Positions 53,517-56,864 of a stretch of 56,864 bases of DNA are shown in pieces. The notes beneath the pieces were generated by a model. That model was not told the DNA's origin and did no database searches. It saw only the letters and a program-made list of their open reading frames with translations. Made by a program: the position numbers and the translations under genes. Numbering within the stretch: position 1 is the first letter of the stretch; each line of letters opens with the position of its first letter. The stretch covers positions 1 through 56,864 of the forward strand of contig CACZPU010000040.1 of the NCBI GenBank assembly GCA_902783165.1. The letters are read 5' to 3'. The DNA is from an uncultured Prevotellaceae bacterium. GTDB taxonomy: Bacteria; Bacteroidota; Bacteroidia; Bacteroidales; Bacteroidaceae.

Positions 53517-54242
53517 TTAGTTCTCATTTTTTGTTTTCTTCTTAATGGGCAGTTCAAAGATGGCATTGAATGTGGCACCGATGTTGGAGGTCCCAGCTTT
53601 TCCGAATCCGGGCACATACCATGCGTTGTCTATTTCGTCTGTTCCATGAAATAATCGGTTGCGATATCTTATACTCCATCCGAGTTTGAAGGGCCCCATG
53701 ATAGTTGCTTCTACTCCGAAAGCTGCTTCTAGCCAATGGTAGTGGGCTTTTACACCATATGCGGCGTAGTCGGCAGGCCTTCCCCATATTGGGTCGTGGA
53801 CGTAGGGATTGGAGACATCGAACTTGAAGTTGGTGAATCCATATCTTACACCTCCGTATAGGCGGTACTTGTCATGCTTGTTTTTCATCAGGTTATAATC
53901 CACCCCCAGTCTCACATAGGGCGCGCTAGTTTTATAGTAGGTCTGTGTGGCAGCATCTGTTTTCTCGGTTTTCCCGAATCCAAACTCGAGTATGGGGAAA
54001 TATCTGTCACGTAGATTGGCTCGCACAGCACCTTCATACTGTCCATAGTCTCCAAAAATCATCTGTCCTGTACCAAACAAATCGTATGATACAGAGAGAC
54101 CGTTGAAAAAGGGAACGGTGTCCGGCACTTCAACAATCTTAGCCTTCTTCTTGCCATATTGTGCCAGCGCTGGGGTAGGCAAGAGCATAAGCAGACTAAC
54201 GATGAGACTTGAAATAAATATGTAAGTGTTCTTTTGTAACAT
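53517..54242 (-). CDS. Outer-membrane beta-barrel protein, DUF6048-like
   Basis: The 241 residues have a signal peptide ending near PTPALAQ and a beta-strand pattern of alternating aromatic residues typical of small barrels (FFNGLSVSYDLFG; YFPILEFGFGKT; APYVRLGVDYNLM; YRLYGGVRYGFTNF; YHWLEAAFGVEA; FKLGWSIRYRNRLF). I believe it is the family named DUF6048, found in Bacteroidota; I could not search to confirm. Function is unknown. Its start overlaps the preceding lipoprotein gene by 47 bases. Confidence 0.85.
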   Translation of the reverse strand: MLQKNTYIFISSLIVSLLMLLPTPALAQYGKKKAKIVEVPDTVPFFNGLSVSYDLFGTGQMIFGDYGQYEGAVRANLRDRYFPILEFGFGKTEKTDAATQTYYKTSAPYVRLGVDYNLMKNKHDKYRLYGGVRYGFTNFKFDVSNPYVHDPIWGRPADYAAYGVKAHYHWLEAAFGVEATIMGPFKLGWSIRYRNRLFHGTDEIDNAWYVPGFGKAGTSNIGATFNAIFELPIKKKTKNEN

Positions 54243-54759
54243 CTTGGTTTACCTCTCTATGATTGATTACGATGGAGTCGATGCCGTTTTGGGTGTAATT
54301 GATTCCTTTTATGGTGTGGAAATATGCCGGGTTGCATTCGATAGACTCAAAGTGCTTGTGGTTTTCCTTGCTGATAGTCACCGTGTCGGCAATCATGGCG
54401 GTATATTGGGTTGTGACTTCCGATTCCGAACCGTATTCGTCGATGATAGTCTGGGTGTACGTATATGGGAATGTCCTTACAATGTAGTACACGTCTTCCG
54501 GCGATTCGTAGCTGATGTGGACTCTTAGATTGCTGATATTCACATCGCGATTGATGATTGTGTCCTTTATTTCTGGTGCTTGTTTGCTTATGATGACGTA
54601 GAGAGTGTCCTTGAGCGTGTCAGGGGTCCCGTCAGATTTGTAGAACCCATATGAGGTTTTGATGGAGTTGCTGAGAACACAATCTATTGAAGAGCAAGCC
54701 GTTGCCATAAGTAGCACGCCAATCAGAAAAAGCAATAAGCAGTGGTGTCTTTGATGCAT
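54196..54759 (-). CDS. Lipoprotein, DUF6452-like, partner of the barrel protein
   Basis: The 187 residues begin with a lipoprotein signal ending in LMATAC (Cys22). The mature part is a beta-rich domain (STT-like strands such as VNISNLRVHISYESPEDVYYIVR; TVTISKENHKHFESIECNPAYFHTI). I read it as DUF6452-like from its Bacteroidota context and adjacency to the DUF6048-like gene, with moderate certainty. The 47-base overlap in different frames makes translational coupling very likely, suggesting the two proteins work together. Confidence 0.8.
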   Translation of the reverse strand: MHQRHHCLLLFLIGVLLMATACSSIDCVLSNSIKTSYGFYKSDGTPDTLKDTLYVIISKQAPEIKDTIINRDVNISNLRVHISYESPEDVYYIVRTFPYTYTQTIIDEYGSESEVTTQYTAMIADTVTISKENHKHFESIECNPAYFHTIKGINYTQNGIDSIVINHREVNQDVTKEHLHIYFKSHR

Positions 54760-54771
54760 CTTGATACTTCC

Positions 54772-55734
54772 TTATTTGATGTTTCGAGTTTCCTCTATCT
54801 GGTAGTCGTTCCTTCCTGCCGAATTGCGACTGATCAAGTCGCCTAGAAATCCTGCCAGGAACAGTTGCGTGCCAATCATCATCATGGTGAGTGAGATATA
54901 GAAATAGGGCGAGTCGGTGACCAGTCTTTGGGGAATGCCATGTGCCACGGCCCACAGCTTGTCGGCTCCTATGATGAATGCTGCAATGAAACCGATAAAA
55001 AACATGATAGTTCCCAAAAATCCGAATACGTGCATAGGCTTTCGGCCGAAGGTGCTGAGAAACCAAAGGGTAAGCAAGTCTAGATATCCGTTGACGAAAC
55101 GGTTCAGTCCCATGAATTTCGACTTGCCATATTTGCGTGCCTGATGATGAACCACTTTCTCGCCAATTTTGTCGAATCCGGCGTTTTTGGCCAGATAGGG
55201 TATAAAGCGGTGCATCTCGCCATACACCTCGATGTTTTTCACTACGTCGCGGCGGTAGGCTTTTAATCCGCAATTGAAGTCGTGTAGGTTCTTGATGCCG
55301 CTCACCTTGCGAGCAGTGGCATTGAACAGCTTGGTGGGAATGGTTTTCGATATCGGGTCGTAGCGTTTCTGCTTATAGCCCGAAACCAAATCGTAGCCTT
55401 CCTTTACAATCATGTTATAGAGTCCTGGTATTTCGTCGGGTGAGTCTTGTAAGTCGGCATCCATGGTAATCACCACATCGCCTTGGGCCTCTTTGAACCC
55501 ACAGAAAAGGGCAGGGCTTTTGCCGTAGTTGCGGCGGAACTTGATGCCTTTTACGTTGTCGTGCTCCTGACTCAGTTTGCTGATGATTTCCCACGATTGG
55601 TCGGTGCTGCCGTCGTTAACAAAAATCAATTCGAAAGTGAATTTGTTATCATTCATCACGCGGTCGATCCACTTGTATAATTCGGGTATCGACTCATCTT
55701 CATTATATAAAGGTACAACTACAGAAATGTCCAT
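54772..55734 (-). CDS. Family 2 glycosyltransferase, DPM1/GtrB type
   Basis: The 320 residues start with the GT2 fold (ISVVVPLYNEDESIPELYKWI), the metal-binding DAD (VITMDADLQDSPDE, about 90) and the acceptor region (NCGLKAYRRDV). Two membrane segments near residues 235-257 and 270-295 anchor it to the inner membrane. Such enzymes transfer a sugar from a nucleotide to a polyprenyl phosphate for envelope glycan synthesis. The precise sugar and lipid are unknown. It is 12 bases upstream of the lipoprotein gene and 21 bases after DUF4199. Confidence 0.93.
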   Translation of the reverse strand: MDISVVVPLYNEDESIPELYKWIDRVMNDNKFTFELIFVNDGSTDQSWEIISKLSQEHDNVKGIKFRRNYGKSPALFCGFKEAQGDVVITMDADLQDSPDEIPGLYNMIVKEGYDLVSGYKQKRYDPISKTIPTKLFNATARKVSGIKNLHDFNCGLKAYRRDVVKNIEVYGEMHRFIPYLAKNAGFDKIGEKVVHHQARKYGKSKFMGLNRFVNGYLDLLTLWFLSTFGRKPMHVFGFLGTIMFFIGFIAAFIIGADKLWAVAHGIPQRLVTDSPYFYISLTMMMIGTQLFLAGFLGDLISRNSAGRNDYQIEETRNIK

Positions 55735-55755
55735 ATTTGATTGATTTTCACTTGT

Positions 55756-56292
55756 TTACTTTTTAATTCTTTTGGTGATTAACGCTACGGGGATGCTGAC
55801 AAAGAAGCCAAGCATGATGTTTGTCGAGAAGAACTGCATGGCTATTTCAATGGGGCGCAGCGAAGCCAGATTCTCCATGGCAAGTCTTAGGTCTTCGGGC
55901 TTCACACCATACACTTGCATCATCTGCTGGAAATCCTTCGATTCGGTGGCAGCCATATAATTGGTCATCAAAAAACCGTTGTCGATGAATTGGAAATACA
56001 GGAATTGCACCATTGCAAACAGCAGAGATGCATACAGATAGGTGAACAAACTGTATAGAAGCGCTCGTCTGTAGGAGATGAATCCGTCGAGCACTTGGTC
56101 GCGGTATCGTTTAAGCCGTACGGAGGCAACTACCAACGATGCTGCGCCGAACACAAAGAATCCGAGTCCGAACATGGCATTATGGAAATTGCCTACAAAG
56201 CATGCAAAACAGACTGTCCATAACAATGTGACAAGAGCACCATCGATGCGGGCGAATGCTTTTAATTGTTCATATTCTTGACGTGTATCCAT
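55756..56292 (-). CDS. DUF4199 family membrane protein
   Basis: The start at 56292 gives 178 residues; a start at 56325 would lie inside the promoter. Four membrane segments (about 20-40, 42-62, 78-98, 155-175) and a C-terminal KRIKK match DUF4199. No function is known. It heads the transcript that continues into the glycosyltransferase gene 21 bases away. Confidence 0.85.
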   Translation of the reverse strand: MDTRQEYEQLKAFARIDGALVTLLWTVCFACFVGNFHNAMFGLGFFVFGAASLVVASVRLKRYRDQVLDGFISYRRALLYSLFTYLYASLLFAMVQFLYFQFIDNGFLMTNYMAATESKDFQQMMQVYGVKPEDLRLAMENLASLRPIEIAMQFFSTNIMLGFFVSIPVALITKRIKK

Positions 56293-56300
56293 AATCGGTG

Positions 56301-56331
56301 CAAAGTTACTAATAAACGAGCGCAAAACAAA
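56301..56331 (-). promoter_or_regulatory. DUF4199 promoter abutting the start codon
   Basis: On the minus strand TTTG (complement of 56328-56331), a 19-base spacer and TAACTTTG (complement of 56301-56308), then eight bases to the ATG at 56292. A leader of about four bases is implied. This fixes the gene start. Confidence 0.7.
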
Positions 56332-56663
56332 GAAACTCGATTCTTTTTTTGTCGAGTATCGGTTTTTTATTCAAAAAGATGAATAAATGTAGGCCAATAA
56401 AAACAAATGCAGCCAACTTCACATCAGTCTTGCAAAGTCGTTTGAAAATAGTAGTAAAGAAGCTGCTTCTTCTTTATCAACAATAATGCCAACAAGTGGA
56501 ATTTTTCTGGAAATGTACATGAGTCAGTTGATGAGAAACTAAAGGTTTCTATATTCAATGGATTGTATGTTGATTCTCATTAGAATCTTCACTACAACCA
56601 TTCATAACTTGTTAAAAATTGGTTAAAAAAGGTTCTGGAATCATAATTCGTCGCATAAGAATC

Positions 56664-56693
56664 TTTGTTTTATGTTTTTAATTTGTAACTTTG
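56664..56693 (+). promoter_or_regulatory. Promoter of SRP RNA
   Basis: TTTG (56664-56667), an 18-base spacer and TAACTTTG (56686-56693). Transcription should begin near 56700. Confidence 0.65.
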
Positions 56694-56713
56694 CAGCCGT
56701 TAATAAGAAAACA

Positions 56714-56812
56714 CGGGTAAGTCCCGTACGGCCAGCTCCCTTTGAATCCTCCAGGACGGGAACGTAGCAAAGGCAGAAGGTTGTAGCGGCGCGATACGGG
56801 TAGCTTGCCCAC
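56714..56812 (+). ncRNA. ffs: Signal recognition particle RNA (bacterial small SRP)
   Basis: A long hairpin closes with GGGTAAG (56715-56721) pairing to CTTGCCC (56804-56810), then CCCGTA to TACGGG. The inner part carries the SRP domain IV signature CCAGGACGGGAACGTAGCA, the conserved binding site of Ffh. The ends are approximate. It lies three or so bases before a tRNA-Thr and probably shares a transcript with it. Confidence 0.9.
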
Positions 56813-56814
56813 CC

Positions 56815-56864
56815 GCCTCTTTAGCTCAGTTGGCCAGAGCACGTGATTTGTAATCTCGGGGTCG
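56815..56864 (+). tRNA. tRNA-Thr (TGT), cut by the window end
   Basis: GCCTCTT acceptor strand, T8, A9, D stem GCTC and anticodon loop TTTGTAA (anticodon TGT) are present. The T arm and 3' acceptor are beyond the window, so acceptor pairing cannot be checked. The anticodon stem has one T-T mismatch. Confidence 0.85.

Larger units (their letters stand above)
56293..56700. other. Intergenic region between DUF4199 and SRP RNA
   Basis: About 400 AT-rich bases. It holds the minus-strand DUF4199 promoter (56301-56331) and the plus-strand SRP RNA promoter (56664-56693). In the middle I see no gene or repeat. Confidence 0.6.

Overview
The window is a chromosomal stretch from a member of the order Bacteroidales, most likely a Prevotella-type organism. 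The evidence is consistent: promoters follow the Bacteroidota pattern (TTTG or TTG, about 20 bases, then TAnnTTTG). Many genes also belong to families found mainly in this phylum: the phylum-type omega subunit, DUF4293, DUF4199, DUF6048/DUF6452-like proteins, a calycin-like lipoprotein, serine palmitoyltransferase and myo-inositol-phosphate synthase. Almost everything is core or housekeeping. I see no prophage, insertion sequence, CRISPR array, secretion locus or defence island.

Layout. 1-297 is an array of 22-base units with an alternating sequence, then a hairpin terminator. 298-888 is a surface-type lipoprotein. 1092-9107 runs rightward: an ABC-F ATPase, an M13 protease, homoserine acyltransferase MetA overlapping an RlhA-like U32 protein, and a zinc-ribbon membrane protein. 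9246-13823 holds an M28/PDZ peptidase, a membrane protein, a calycin-like lipoprotein and a TonB-dependent receptor. htpG (leftward) faces an orphan ECF sigma factor, and htpG has a sigma-54-like element upstream. Inositol-phosphate synthase, a lipoprotein and PepD follow on the minus strand. 20776-26084 is rightward: a small membrane protein, a Skp-like lipoprotein, a ComEC core, TruA, DapA and an AraC regulator. 26141-32343 is leftward: a DEAD-box helicase, an LptG-type permease, Tgt and Lon. TrmN6 and a lipid kinase converge on a second 22-base palindromic array, followed by serine palmitoyltransferase and tRNA-Pro and tRNA-Lys. UvrB and BamD diverge. BamD is followed by omega and DUF4293. 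An Ala-rich lipoprotein, tRNA-Arg, Rho, lumazine synthase and a TPR protein lie leftward. RecF and a DciA-like protein lie rightward. 46782-56292 is a long leftward series: folate ligase, S41 protease, dCMP deaminase, M3 peptidase, Crp-type regulator, ApbE, an outer-membrane protein, a lipoprotein, a glycosyltransferase and DUF4199. The window ends with SRP RNA and the start of tRNA-Thr.

How the parts work together. Envelope biogenesis is well represented (BamD, a Skp-like lipoprotein, LptG, GT2, a TonB receptor with its lipoprotein). So are RNA modification (TruA, Tgt, TrmN6, RlhA-like), replication and repair (RecF, DciA, UvrB) and proteostasis (Lon, HtpG and several peptidases). Serine palmitoyltransferase, inositol-phosphate synthase and a lipid kinase suggest sphingolipid and possibly inositol-lipid synthesis.

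The most interesting signals are not new protein systems. They are two unrelated 22-base palindromic tandem arrays with the same architecture, the sigma-54-like element before htpG, several genes whose promoter -7 box lies only 5-12 bases before the start codon, an altered zinc site in Tgt, and a 38-base duplication of the end of truA.
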